NCBI RefSeq assembly: GCF_028291745.1
Contig: NZ_JAQGNQ010000068.1
Coordinates: forward strand, 124,001 to 188,000
Direction: 5' to 3'
Origin: Ramlibacter sp.
GTDB lineage: Bacteria; Pseudomonadota; Gammaproteobacteria; Burkholderiales; Burkholderiaceae_C
DNA length: 64,000 nt
The stretch's first letter is position 1. Each line of letters opens with the position of its first letter. Under the pieces are notes generated by a model, which did no database searches, had not been told where the DNA came from, and worked only from the letters and a program-made list of their open reading frames with translations. A program made the translations under genes and the position numbers. Positions 47,855-56,829 of this stretch are shown in pieces.

Positions 47855-49288
47855 ATGCAGCTCCACTTCATCGCCAACGCGCCGGTGCGGTCCTCGTCCG
47901 AGCGCACCCTGCCCGTCATCGACCCGTCGGACGGCCAGCCCTACGACACGATCCAGCGCGGCACGCCCGAAGACATCGATGCCGCCGTGCGCGCGGCGCG
48001 CCAGTGCTTCGAAGGGCCGTGGGGCAAGCTGAGCGCGGCAGAGCGCGGCCGGCTCCTGATGCGCCTGTCGCTCAAGGTCTCGGCGTGCAGCGAGGAACTG
48101 GCGGCCATCGAGCAACGCGATTGCGGCAAGCCCACCAAGCAGGCGCGCGCCGATGCGCTGGCACTGGCCCGCTACTTCGAGTTCTATGCCGGCGCCTGCG
48201 ACAAGCTGCATGGCGAGACCCTGCCTTACCAGGAAGGCTACACGGTGCTGACGTGGCGCGAGCCGCACGGCGTCACCGGGCACGTCATTCCCTGGAACTA
48301 CCCGATGCAGATCTTCGGCCGCAGCGTGGGTGGCGCGCTGGCCGCGGGCAATGCCTGCGTGGTGAAGCCTTCCGAGGACGCCTGCGTGTCGCTGATCCGC
48401 GTGGCGCAACTGGCCGCGGAGGTGGGCTTTCCCGCCGGTGCGATCAACATCGTCACCGGCCTGGGCCACGAGGTGGGCGACGCGCTGGCGCGCCACGCCG
48501 GCGTGGACCACATCAGCTTCACGGGCAGTCCGCGGGTGGGCACGCTGATCCAGCAGGCGGCGGCGGAGCGGCACTGCCCCGTGACGCTGGAGCTCGGTGG
48601 CAAGAGCCCGCAGATCGTGTTTGCCGATGCGGACCTGGAGCAGGTGCTGCCGACGGTGGTGAACGCCATCGTGCAGAACGCCGGCCAGACCTGCTCCGCG
48701 GGCTCGCGCCTGCTGGTGGAGGACAGCGTCTACGAACCGCTGCTGGAGCGCCTCGGCGAGGCCTTCACCCGGCTGCGCGTGGGCCCCGCTGCGATGGACC
48801 TGGACGTCGGCCCCTTGATCCGCCAGTCGCAGCAGCAGCGCGTGTGGGACTTCCTCTCCGACGCGCAGCACGCGGGCATCAGCCTGGTGGCGCAGGGCAC
48901 GGTGGTGGACGAAGCGCCGCAGTCCGGCTTCTACCAGGCGCCGACCCTGTTGCGTGACGTGCCGGTGGCGCACCGTCTCGCGCAGGAGGAAGTGTTCGGC
49001 CCGGTGCTGGCGGCCATGCGCTTTCGCGACGAGGATCACGCGGTGGAACTCGCGAACGCCACGCGCTTCGGCCTGGTCGCCGGCGTCTGGACACGCGATG
49101 GTGGACGCATGTTGCGCATGGCCAGGCGCGTGCGCAGCGGCCAGGTCTTCATCAACAACTATGGCGCCGGCGGCGGCGTCGAATTGCCTTTCGGCGGCGT
49201 GAAGTCCTCGGGCCACGGGCGCGAAAAGGGCTTCGAGGCGCTGTACGGATTCACGACGCTGAAGACGGTGGCGATCAGGCACGGGTGA
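47855..49288 (+). CDS. NAD(P)-dependent aldehyde dehydrogenase
   Basis: This 477-residue enzyme has VTGHVIPWNYPMQIFGRSVG, GHISFTGS-like DHISFTGSPRVGTLIQQAA, LELGGKSPQIVFADAD with the general-base Glu, and the nucleophile in NAGQTCSAGSRLLVE. It resembles betaine-aldehyde or gamma-aminobutyraldehyde dehydrogenases. The natural aldehyde is unknown; control by the TetR gene upstream is likely. It need not belong to the C1 pathway. Confidence 0.92.
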   Translation: MQLHFIANAPVRSSSERTLPVIDPSDGQPYDTIQRGTPEDIDAAVRAARQCFEGPWGKLSAAERGRLLMRLSLKVSACSEELAAIEQRDCGKPTKQARADALALARYFEFYAGACDKLHGETLPYQEGYTVLTWREPHGVTGHVIPWNYPMQIFGRSVGGALAAGNACVVKPSEDACVSLIRVAQLAAEVGFPAGAINIVTGLGHEVGDALARHAGVDHISFTGSPRVGTLIQQAAAERHCPVTLELGGKSPQIVFADADLEQVLPTVVNAIVQNAGQTCSAGSRLLVEDSVYEPLLERLGEAFTRLRVGPAAMDLDVGPLIRQSQQQRVWDFLSDAQHAGISLVAQGTVVDEAPQSGFYQAPTLLRDVPVAHRLAQEEVFGPVLAAMRFRDEDHAVELANATRFGLVAGVWTRDGGRMLRMARRVRSGQVFINNYGAGGGVELPFGGVKSSGHGREKGFEALYGFTTLKTVAIRHG

Positions 49289-49350
49289 TCGCCGCGGGGC
49301 CGATGCGTAGGGCCATGAGGTCGCACAGGCCGGTGGGCTGCGCCCGGCCA

Positions 49351-49438
49351 ACGCAGAAGGCGCAGAAGTGACGCAGAACACGCAGAAAAAGCCTTGGAAG
49401 TTTTCTGCGCCTTCTGCGTGCTTCTGCGCCTTCTGCGT
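49351..49438. repeat. CGCAGAAG hairpin repeat, copy 3
   Basis: ACGCAGAAGG-CGCAGAAG-(TG)ACGCAGAA-CACGCAGAAAA on the left faces TTTTCTGCG-CCTTCTGCG-TGCTTCTGCG-CCTTCTGCGT on the right, with the centre GCCTTGGAAG. It lies between the convergent aldehyde dehydrogenase and lipoprotein genes. The CGCAGAAAA/TTTTCTGCG inner stem could act as a terminator. Confidence 0.75.
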
Positions 49439-49479
49439 TCAAGAAAGCGTGGCTCAGGCGCCGTCCCGCTTACGCCACC

Positions 49480-50097
49480 TCACCCCTTCGCCGCTTCCTT
49501 CACCCGCGCCGTCTTCACCACCGCCTCCGCCATCGGCAGCAGCCGGCGGAAGAACGACAGCTTCGGTGCCACGAAGGTCGCCGCATACAGTTCCTCGCCG
49601 TACATGGCGTCCGGCCGCACCGCGACCCAGCCTACGCCCTGCATGTCCAGGTCGTCGCGGCGGCGGGCCAGCGTGAATTCGAAGCGCACGCCCCTCTGGC
49701 CGGCAAAGACGGTCGGCTCCATCTTCGTGATGTTCACCGTGCCGGCCGTCGCATAGAGCTCCTCGAACAGGCTCACCAGCTTCTCGGGCGTCAGGCCCTG
49801 GCGGAACGTGGGCACGCGCGGCGCCTTGGCATCGGCCTCGCGCGAGAACAGCGCCGGCTTGGTCATCAGCGCCTGGCCCGGACGCACGCCGCCCCAGAAG
49901 CGCAGGTGATCGAGCGGAATGCCGTCCTGCGTCCACGTGTCGTAGGGATCCACGTCCCAGGGATCGCTCACCCGGTTCCACGCTTCGGTGAGGTGCACGG
50001 TCAGGCGGCCGTTGACCACCTGGTCGCCCTCCATGCGGCTGACGTTCGCGCAGGCAGCCAGCAGCAGGGCCAGCAACAGCGATGCGAGCCGCTTCAT
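49480..50097 (-). CDS. Lipoprotein of unknown function
   Basis: This 205-residue protein starts MKRLASLLLALLLAACANVS, a lipoprotein signal with Cys16 as the lipidated residue. The mature part has DPWDVDPYDTWTQDGIPLDH, ITKMEPTVFAGQRGVRFEFT and YAATFVAPKLSFFRRLLP. I know no named function. It overlaps the M48 protease gene by four bases, so it may assist that protease at the membrane. Confidence 0.8.
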   Translation of the reverse strand: MKRLASLLLALLLAACANVSRMEGDQVVNGRLTVHLTEAWNRVSDPWDVDPYDTWTQDGIPLDHLRFWGGVRPGQALMTKPALFSREADAKAPRVPTFRQGLTPEKLVSLFEELYATAGTVNITKMEPTVFAGQRGVRFEFTLARRRDDLDMQGVGWVAVRPDAMYGEELYAATFVAPKLSFFRRLLPMAEAVVKTARVKEAAKG

Positions 50098-51278
50098 GGC
50101 TTCATTTCCGTGAGGTAGCTGCGCACCATGGCGGCATCGGGTGCCTGCGGCGCCTGGGCCAGATAGCTTTCGAAGGCACGCACCGCCGCGGCCGGGTCGC
50201 GGCGCTGCTGGTGGATCAGGCCCAGCGAGCGAAAGGTCTCGGGCGGTGCCTTGATGATGCCGCTGGCCACGTTCAGGTCGGCCAGCGCGCGCTCGGTATC
50301 GCCGCCGTCATCACGCAGCCGATAGACCTCGCCGCGCGCGTACAGCACCTGCACGTCGCGCGGGTCCTTCTTCAGCATGCGGTCGAACAGCACCAGGCTC
50401 TCCTCGTACTGGCCGCGCTTGATCTCGTCCTGCAGCCAGCCCAGGCGCAGCGGCGCGATCGCCTTGCCATAGCTTTCCTCGCCGACGATGCCGCCCGCGG
50501 TGCCGGCGAGCTGCAGCAGTTCGTCGCGCCGGCCCTCGGTGGCCGGGTGGGTCTCGAAGATGTCGCCGGTCTTGCCCGCGTCCTTGCCGCCGGTGATCTT
50601 CATCTCCGTCAGCAGGTTGTCCCAGATGGTCGCGGCCTCGCGGCCGTCGTAGCCGGCATGCCGCATCAGGCGCATGCCCATGCGGTCGGCACGCGACTCG
50701 TGCTCGCGCGAGAACGAGTACATGCCGGCGGCCAGGCCGATCTGGCCGACCATGGTGCCCAGCCCGCCGACCAGCCCCACCATCGTGGAAAGCACTGCCG
50801 TCTGCTCGGCGGCGCGCAGCTGTTCCACCGTGTGGCGCTCCAGGTAGTGACCGAGCTCGTGCCCCAGCACGGCGGCCAGCTGCGCCTCGTTCTCGGCGCG
50901 CAGCATCAGGCCGCTCCACACGATCAGCATGCCGTTGGGTGCCATCATGGCGTTGAAGTGCGGCTGCCGCACCGGGTAGATGCGGATGTCCGGGCAGTGC
51001 CCTTCGGTCAGGCGGCAGACCAGGTCCGTGAGATAGGTCTGCAGCGCCTGGTCCTTGATGGTCAGCGGGCTGCGCCGCAGGCGCGACTCCTCGCGGTCCA
51101 TCATGCCCCAGAGGCCGCCTTCGTCAGTGTCGGCCGCAGGACGGGTGAAGCGCGGCGGCACCTGGATCGACGAGAGGTCCTGGGCAAACGCCGGCAGTGC
51201 CGCCAGCGCGCCAATGCCCGCGCAATGGCCGCAGGCGGAGCGCAGGAAGTTGCGGCGGCTGGAATCGTGCTTGTTCAT
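50094..51278 (-). CDS. M48 family metalloprotease with Tat signal
   Basis: This 394-residue protein starts with a twin-arginine signal (SSRRNFLRSACGHCAGIG, cleavage near AFAQD). The zinc site is VLGHELGHYLERH, with the third ligand in ESRADRMGMRLM. A C-terminal TPR-like region (about 290-394) follows. It is related to BepA/YfgC-type quality control proteases of the outer membrane. Tat export is less usual for this family. The operon downstream encodes the lipoprotein, and upstream an exported protein. Confidence 0.9.
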   Translation of the reverse strand: MNKHDSSRRNFLRSACGHCAGIGALAALPAFAQDLSSIQVPPRFTRPAADTDEGGLWGMMDREESRLRRSPLTIKDQALQTYLTDLVCRLTEGHCPDIRIYPVRQPHFNAMMAPNGMLIVWSGLMLRAENEAQLAAVLGHELGHYLERHTVEQLRAAEQTAVLSTMVGLVGGLGTMVGQIGLAAGMYSFSREHESRADRMGMRLMRHAGYDGREAATIWDNLLTEMKITGGKDAGKTGDIFETHPATEGRRDELLQLAGTAGGIVGEESYGKAIAPLRLGWLQDEIKRGQYEESLVLFDRMLKKDPRDVQVLYARGEVYRLRDDGGDTERALADLNVASGIIKAPPETFRSLGLIHQQRRDPAAAVRAFESYLAQAPQAPDAAMVRSYLTEMKP

Positions 51279-51285
51279 GGCGTCC

Positions 51286-51999
51286 TCATTGCATCCCGGG
51301 AAAGTCCTTGAGCAGCGTCTCCACCGTCTCGACGGCGGGATGCGGCTCGCGCAGGTCGCCGGACATCCGGTCGATGCGGTTGAACCAGAGAACGCGCCCG
51401 GTGTTCAGGTCCACCAGCGAAGCGTAGCCCTCCTGCTCGCCGCCGAGGCTGAGCGCGCCGACCATCGCCAGCGCCAGCATCGCCGCCTTGCGCTCGTTGC
51501 TGGCATAGCTGTCGCGCATCCAGGTGAAGAGCGCGTAGTCGGCACCCGTGCGTTCCTTGAGCGGCCGCACCGCGTCGCCCAGCGACCAGTCCAGCGCCTT
51601 GCCCTTGGTGGCCAGTTCCATCAGGCCGCTGCGATGGTGCATGTTGATCGCCTCGGCGACCGCGCGGTGCAGGTTGATGATGTCGGCGAACTCGTCACCT
51701 TGCGCCGCGTCCAGCACCGTGACCTGGGCGCCCAGGCGCTTGCCCTGCGTGCCCAGGGCGCTGACGAAGTTCTTCTGCGCCGCATCCGTCCAGTCGGCCC
51801 GCGGCTCGATCACGCCGCCGGCGCTCATCGAGAACAGCTCCATGTCGGCGGGCAGCACCACCAGCCGCGAGCCGGCGGTGCGCGCCGTGAAGCCGGGGGC
51901 CAGGTGTTCGGGCGGTTCTTCGGCTTGCGCCGGGGCCGCGGCGGCCAAGAGCATGGCGAGCAGCAGCGCCAGGCTGCCGCGGGATGCGAACGGGGGCAT
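51286..51999 (-). CDS. Exported protein of unknown function
   Basis: This 237-residue protein has a signal peptide ([15 protein letters not shown], cleavage about residue 26), and the mature part has [20 protein letters not shown] and [20 protein letters not shown], with [20 protein letters not shown] near the end. That last pattern is like lipoproteins that report status. No function is known. AGGAGT precedes the ATG at 51997-51999. It is the first gene of a three-gene set with the M48 protease. Confidence 0.8.
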   Translation of the reverse strand: MPPFASRGSLALLLAMLLAAAAPAQAEEPPEHLAPGFTARTAGSRLVVLPADMELFSMSAGGVIEPRADWTDAAQKNFVSALGTQGKRLGAQVTVLDAAQGDEFADIINLHRAVAEAINMHHRSGLMELATKGKALDWSLGDAVRPLKERTGADYALFTWMRDSYASNERKAAMLALAMVGALSLGGEQEGYASLVDLNTGRVLWFNRIDRMSGDLREPHPAVETVETLLKDFPGMQ

Positions 52000-52208
52000 G
52001 TGGGACTCCTGCCTCTGGGACCGGTTCGGGGAAGCAAGCACTTTATGCAGAGGCACGGCGCGGTCCAGCCTCTGGCGTGCGTCAGGGCGAATTCAACGCC
52101 GGCGCGCGTAGTATTCACAGGGCCGTTCGCTTTGAACAACAGGCTTGCCCCGGCGTCGCGCCAGCCCCGCGGGTTGGCAGGTCTTGCGGCCGGCCGCACA
52201 ATCGCCGG

Positions 52209-53324
52209 ATGGCAGAACGCGTGATCCCGCTGGTCGACCAGCGCCTGAGGGCGCTGCGCGCCACCCTGCCCGCACAGCCGCTGGCCGCCAGCGGCCTGGT
52301 CGCCGACGCCCTGGGGCGGCCGCTGCGCGACCTGCGCATCAGCGTCACCGATCGCTGCAACTTCCGCTGCAGCTACTGCATGCCCAAGGAGGTGTTCGAC
52401 AAGAACTACCAGTACCTGCCGCATGCGTCGCTGCTGAGCTTCGAGGAAATCACGCGGCTGGCCGGCCAGTTCCTGGCCCATGGCGTGCACAAGATCCGTC
52501 TCACGGGCGGCGAGCCGCTGCTGCGCAAGAACCTCGAGGTGCTGGTCGCGCAACTCGCGCAACTGCGCACCGTCGAAGGTATGCCGCCGGAACTGACGCT
52601 CACCACCAATGGCTCGCTGCTGGCGCGCAAGGCCCAGGCGCTGAAGGAGGCGGGGCTGCAACGCGTGACGGTCAGCCTCGACGGCCTCGACGACACCGTG
52701 TTCCGATCCATGAACGACGTGGACTTCCCCGTGGCCGAAGTGCTGGATGGCATCGCGGCGGCGCGCGCGGCGGGGCTCGGGCCGATCAAGGTGAACATGG
52801 TGGTCAAGCGCGGCACCAACGACCACGAGATCCTGGCCATGGCGCGCCACTTCCGCGGCACCGGCGTCGTGCTGCGCTTTATCGAGTACATGGACGTGGG
52901 CGCCACCAACGGCTGGCGCATGGACGAAGTGATGCCCTCGGACGAAGTGCGCCAGCGGATCGCGTCCGAGTTCCCCCTGCAGCCGCTGTCCCCGGCCACC
53001 CCGGGCGAGACGGCGCAGCGCTGGGCCTATGCGGACGGCGCCGGCGAGGTCGGCTTCATCAGCAGTGTCACGCAGGCCTTCTGCGGTGACTGCAATCGCG
53101 CGCGCCTCTCCACCGAAGGCAAGCTCTACCTGTGCCTGTTCGCCAGCAACGGCTACGACCTGCGCTCGCTGCTGCGTGAGGGCGCCAGCGATGCCGACCT
53201 GGCGTCCGCCATCGGCCACATCTGGCAGGGCCGCGACGACCGCTATTCCGAACTGCGCGGCAGCTTGCCCGCCGACAGCGCCGGCGGTGGCCGCCGCGTG
53301 GAGATGAGTTACATCGGCGGATAA
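52209..53324 (+). CDS. moaA: GTP 3',8-cyclase
   Basis: This 371-residue radical SAM enzyme has the N-terminal cluster Cys50-x3-Cys54-x2-Cys57 ([12 protein letters not shown]), [14 protein letters not shown], and the C-terminal cluster [20 protein letters not shown]. It ends with the conserved Gly-Gly (SYIGG). It starts molybdenum cofactor synthesis from GTP. An N-terminal extension of about 30 residues precedes the barrel. The gene is followed by mobA and moeA. Confidence 0.96.
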   Translation: MAERVIPLVDQRLRALRATLPAQPLAASGLVADALGRPLRDLRISVTDRCNFRCSYCMPKEVFDKNYQYLPHASLLSFEEITRLAGQFLAHGVHKIRLTGGEPLLRKNLEVLVAQLAQLRTVEGMPPELTLTTNGSLLARKAQALKEAGLQRVTVSLDGLDDTVFRSMNDVDFPVAEVLDGIAAARAAGLGPIKVNMVVKRGTNDHEILAMARHFRGTGVVLRFIEYMDVGATNGWRMDEVMPSDEVRQRIASEFPLQPLSPATPGETAQRWAYADGAGEVGFISSVTQAFCGDCNRARLSTEGKLYLCLFASNGYDLRSLLREGASDADLASAIGHIWQGRDDRYSELRGSLPADSAGGGRRVEMSYIGG

Positions 53325-53333
53325 TCGCCCGCC

Positions 53334-53945
53334 ATGGACAAGGACCAGATCACCGGCGTGATCCTCGCCGGCGGCCGCGGCTCGCGCATGGGCGGGGCGG
53401 ACAAGGGACTGCAGAACTTCCGCGGCATGCCGATGGCGATGTTCACGCTGCTGCGGCTGGCGCCCCAGGTGGGCGAGATCATGATCAATGCCAACCGCAA
53501 CCTGGCCGCGTACGAATCATTCGGCGTGCCCGTCTGGCAGGACAGCCTGAGCGATTACGCGGGGCCGCTGGCCGGCATGCTGTGCGCGCTGGAACACTGC
53601 GAGACCGACTACCTGGTCACCACGCCGTGCGACACGCCGCTGTTCCCCACCGACCTGGTGGCGCGCCTGGCCGAGGCGCTGGAGCGCGAGGACGCCGAGA
53701 TCGCCATGGCCGCAGCCAGCGAGGAAGATGGCCAGGTGCGCGCCCAGCCGGTGTTCTCGCTCCTCAAGCGCGAGCTGATGGAAAGCCTGGTGCGCTTCAC
53801 CCATGAGGGCGGCCGCAAGATCGACGCCTGGACGGCGCAGCACCGCACGGTGCTGGTCCCCTTCGATCGCGAGGGCGACGATCCAGCCGCGTTCTTCAAC
53901 GCCAACACGGTCGCCGAGCTGCATCGGCTCGAGCAGTCTTCATGA
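53334..53945 (+). CDS. mobA: Molybdenum cofactor guanylyltransferase
   Basis: This 203-residue nucleotidyltransferase has [20 protein letters not shown] for GTP binding and [20 protein letters not shown] for metal binding. It links GMP to molybdopterin for DMSO-reductase-type enzymes such as formate dehydrogenase or nitrate reductase. It lies nine bases after moaA and overlaps moeA by ATGA. Confidence 0.95.
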   Translation: MDKDQITGVILAGGRGSRMGGADKGLQNFRGMPMAMFTLLRLAPQVGEIMINANRNLAAYESFGVPVWQDSLSDYAGPLAGMLCALEHCETDYLVTTPCDTPLFPTDLVARLAEALEREDAEIAMAAASEEDGQVRAQPVFSLLKRELMESLVRFTHEGGRKIDAWTAQHRTVLVPFDREGDDPAAFFNANTVAELHRLEQSS

Positions 53946-55288
53946 GCCCGCCGGGCCGCCGCCAGGGCGACGACCGGAGTGCACACGAGGCAGGCACTCC
54001 CATGCCCCGCATCGCCGAGATTGCCGCGCGGCTGCAAGCTTACGACCCGCAGGCGCTGAGTGCCGAGGCCGTCGGCGAGTTCCTGGCGCAGCTGGTGACG
54101 CCGGTGCGCGAGACGGAGTCCGTGGGCATCTTCGATGCGCTCGGGCGTGTGCTTGCCGCCGACCTGGTCTCGCCGATCAGCGTGCCGCCGCACGACAACT
54201 CCGCGATGGATGGCTACGCCTTCGCGGGAGCGCAACTCGCGCAAGGCGCGCTGCGGCTGCAGATGATGGGCACCGCGCTGGCGGGCAAGGCCTGGCCCGG
54301 CCAGGTGCAGGCCGGCCAGTGCGTGAAGATCATGACCGGCGCCGTGATGCCGGCGGGCCTGGACACCGTCGTGCCGCAAGAGTTGGTGTCGCTGGAGGGC
54401 GAGGTGGTCTCCGTTCCCGCCGGCGTGCTGCAGCCCGGCGACAACCGTCGCTGTGCCGGCGAGGACCTGATGGCGGGCGAGCCGGCGCTGCGCGCGGGCG
54501 AACGCCTCGGCCCCGCGGCCTGCGGCCTGGTCGCAAGCCTGGGCATTGCGCAGGTCGAAGTGTTCCGCCGGCTGAAGGTCGCCTACTTCTCCACGGGCGA
54601 CGAGATCCTGAGCATGGGTGAGCCGCCGCGCGAGGGCGCCGTCTACGACAGCAATCGCTACACGGTGCATGGACTGCTCACGCGACTCGGTTGTGAGGTC
54701 ATCGATCTCGGCGTCGTGCGCGACCAGCCGGCGCTGCTGGAGCAGGCCTTCCGTGGGGCCGCCGCGCGCGCCGACGCCATCATCACCAGCGGCGGCGTGA
54801 GCGTCGGCGAGGCCGACTACACCAAGGCCATGATGAAGAAGCTGGGCGACGTGGCCTTCTGGCGCATCGCGATGCGGCCGGGTCGGCCGATGGCGGTGGG
54901 GCGCATCCCGGCGGGTGAGGCGAGCGGCGCGGGCGAAGCGGTCCTGTTCGGGCTGCCGGGCAATCCGGTGGCGGTGATGGTCACCTTCCTCGCGTTCGTG
55001 CGCCCTGCCCTGCTGCGCATGATGGGCGCGCGGCAGACCGCGCCCGTGCTGCTGAAGGCGCGCAGCGCCGAAGCGATGCGCAAGAAGCCGGGCCGCACCG
55101 AGTACCAGCGCGGCATCGTCAGCCGCAGCGCCGATGGCGGGCTGGAGGTTCGCACGACCGGCAACCAGGGTTCGGGCGTGCTCAGTTCGATGGTGCAGGC
55201 GAATGGATTGATCGTGCTGCACCACGCGCAGGGCCATGTGGCCGCGGGAGATGCCGTGGATGTGATGATGTTCGAGGGGGCGATCTGA
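53942..55288 (+). CDS. moeA: Molybdopterin molybdenumtransferase
   Basis: This 448-residue protein has the N-terminal [33 protein letters not shown], and the MoCF domain [19 protein letters not shown] with [20 protein letters not shown]. It inserts molybdate into adenylated molybdopterin. The ATG at 53942 gives a 20-residue N-terminal tail before [15 protein letters not shown]. The ATG at 54002 may be the real start, but the ATGA overlap favours the first. Confidence 0.95.
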   Translation: MSPPGRRQGDDRSAHEAGTPMPRIAEIAARLQAYDPQALSAEAVGEFLAQLVTPVRETESVGIFDALGRVLAADLVSPISVPPHDNSAMDGYAFAGAQLAQGALRLQMMGTALAGKAWPGQVQAGQCVKIMTGAVMPAGLDTVVPQELVSLEGEVVSVPAGVLQPGDNRRCAGEDLMAGEPALRAGERLGPAACGLVASLGIAQVEVFRRLKVAYFSTGDEILSMGEPPREGAVYDSNRYTVHGLLTRLGCEVIDLGVVRDQPALLEQAFRGAAARADAIITSGGVSVGEADYTKAMMKKLGDVAFWRIAMRPGRPMAVGRIPAGEASGAGEAVLFGLPGNPVAVMVTFLAFVRPALLRMMGARQTAPVLLKARSAEAMRKKPGRTEYQRGIVSRSADGGLEVRTTGNQGSGVLSSMVQANGLIVLHHAQGHVAAGDAVDVMMFEGAI

Positions 55289-55309
55289 GGTTCGGCGGTT
55301 GATCGGCTC

Positions 55310-55393
55310 GTAGGCTGGGCTGCCCGAAGGGCACCCCAGCGATGTCGCCCGTGAGCCGCCCCGCTGGGGTTCGCTGCGCGAAGCCCAGCCTAC
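55310..55393. repeat. GTAGGCTGGG-type intergenic hairpin repeat
   Basis: GTAGGCTGGGCTGCCCGAAG and GGGCACCCCAGCG face CGCTGGGGTTCGCTGCGCG and AAGCCCAGCCTAC. Outer and inner arms pair, giving a branched hairpin as at 43298-43371. It sits between convergent moeA and the BNR-repeat gene. Confidence 0.7.
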
Positions 55394-55412
55394 CTGTTGC
55401 GCCCCGAATCCT

Positions 55413-56510
55413 TTACACGAATCGAACCGCCGCAATCGGCGGCAGGTCCCGCGAGATGCAATGCCACCGCGTCCCCGGTCCCGCGCCTTCGTCTTCACTG
55501 ATCCACAGCCCACCCGTCGTCGAGCCGATCGCCAGCGTGCTGCCGTCGTCCGTGCACGCGAGACCGTGGCGGTAGACGAGGTGATAGGCATCGTGCGGTG
55601 GCAGGCCGTAGCCCAGGCTCTCGAAGCTGCGGCCGCCGTCGCGCGTTTCGTTCACCACCAGGCGGCCGTCGACCGGCACGCGCTGGGCATCCGAATGGGC
55701 CGGCACGAACCACGCGCGCTGCGGGTCCGTGGGATGCGCGGCGACGGCGAAGCCGAAGCCGCTGGGCATCGGCGCCTCGATCGCCTGCCACTGCGCGCCG
55801 CCGTCCTCGCTGCGGTAGATGCCGCCGTGGTGCTGCGCCCAGAGGACGTCGGGCTGCGCCGCGCAGGCGGAGATGCGGTGCACGTCCTGCACGTTGCCCT
55901 CGAAGCGGCGCTCGGGCGGCATGTAGGCCCCGGCGTCGAAGCCCTGCGAAGTGTTGGCCCAGCTCGCCCCGCCGTCGCGCGTGCGCCAGACCCCGGCGCA
56001 GGAGATCGCCAGCATCACGTCGGCAGGATCGCGCGGATCGATCACGATCGAATGGATGCCCGCGTGGTCGTAGCCGCCGCCGAACCAGGCAGGCCGGTCG
56101 GGGCGCTCCCACAGGCTGTCGATCAGGCGCCAGCTTTCGCCGCGGTCGTCGGAGACGAACAGCCCGGCCGGCATCGCACCGGCCCACAAGCGCCCGCCTC
56201 CGGCTTCCAGCGCCCAGAGCAGGTCGACGGTCCACGGGGTGGTGTCGTCCTTCATCGGTCCTTCGGTGGGCTTGGGCGGAAAGGCCGGCGCGGCGACCTC
56301 GCGCCAGCTCGCGCCGCCATCGTCGCTGCGCTTGATCTTCACGCCGAAGTGGCCGAGCCGCAGCGCGGCATACCAGCTGCCGTCGTGCGGATCGTGCAGC
56401 ACCTGGGTGACCGGCTCGCCGGGGAAATGAGGCCGTCCGGGCTGCCAGCCGTGGCGGCCCTTCTCGACCACGAACAGGCCCTTGCGCGACCCGACCAGCA
56501 GCTTCTGCAT
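55413..56510 (-). CDS. BNR-repeat (sialidase-like propeller) protein
   Basis: This 365-residue protein has repeated Asp-box motifs: SDDGGASWREV, SDDRGESWRLI, TRDGGASWANT, SEDGGAQWQAI and TRDGGRSFESL. This predicts a beta-propeller like sialidases, but the catalytic arginine triad and Asp/Tyr/Glu are not evident. No signal peptide is seen, so it is cytoplasmic. It is probably not a real sialidase. The neighbour downstream of its start (one base gap) is a MoaD-like gene. Confidence 0.8.
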   Translation of the reverse strand: MQKLLVGSRKGLFVVEKGRHGWQPGRPHFPGEPVTQVLHDPHDGSWYAALRLGHFGVKIKRSDDGGASWREVAAPAFPPKPTEGPMKDDTTPWTVDLLWALEAGGGRLWAGAMPAGLFVSDDRGESWRLIDSLWERPDRPAWFGGGYDHAGIHSIVIDPRDPADVMLAISCAGVWRTRDGGASWANTSQGFDAGAYMPPERRFEGNVQDVHRISACAAQPDVLWAQHHGGIYRSEDGGAQWQAIEAPMPSGFGFAVAAHPTDPQRAWFVPAHSDAQRVPVDGRLVVNETRDGGRSFESLGYGLPPHDAYHLVYRHGLACTDDGSTLAIGSTTGGLWISEDEGAGPGTRWHCISRDLPPIAAVRFV

Positions 56511-56511
56511 C

Positions 56512-56781
56512 TCAACCTCCCGTCAGGGCCTGGATCACCTGGATGCGATCGTCGGCCTGCAGCGGGCCCGCGAGCTCGCTGCGGCTGGCGATCATCTCGC
56601 CGTTGATGAACACCGCCACGTGCTTGCGCACGCAGCCCTGCTCGTCCAGCACGTAGCCGCGCATCGCCGGTGCCGCGGCAAAGGCGGCCTCGAGCGCGCT
56701 GCGCAGCGTGGCGGCGCCCACCTCCTGCGGTGGACACGGGACGTGGCGCGTCAACGCCGGCGCGAAGGTGACGGTGGGCAT
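56512..56781 (-). CDS. MoaD/ThiS family ubiquitin-like protein
   Basis: This 89-residue protein starts MPTVTFAPALTRHVPCPPQ and ends RIQVIQALTGG. The C-terminal Gly-Gly is the site of adenylation or thiocarboxylation in MoaD and ThiS. VAVFINGEMIASRSELAGPL fits the fold. With a BNR propeller gene next door and no MoaE or ThiG, it is probably a dedicated sulfur carrier or protein modifier. A longer ATG start at 56796 exists. Confidence 0.85.
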   Translation of the reverse strand: MPTVTFAPALTRHVPCPPQEVGAATLRSALEAAFAAAPAMRGYVLDEQGCVRKHVAVFINGEMIASRSELAGPLQADDRIQVIQALTGG

Positions 56782-56829
56782 GCGGGGCCATTGCACACCG
56801 GCCGGCCCGCCGGGTCAATGCCCCGCTGC

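Noticed and set aside
49351..49438. Tandem short repeats suggesting a CRISPR array
   Set aside because: Units are 8-11 bp with no spacers of constant length, the two halves are inverted to each other, and no cas genes are near.
52000..52208. Molybdenum cofactor riboswitch before moaA
   Set aside because: The region is G+C-rich, but I could not find the conserved helices; a covariance search would be needed.
55413..56510. True sialidase
   Set aside because: Asp boxes are present, but no signal peptide and no arginine triad or catalytic Tyr/Glu pair could be seen.
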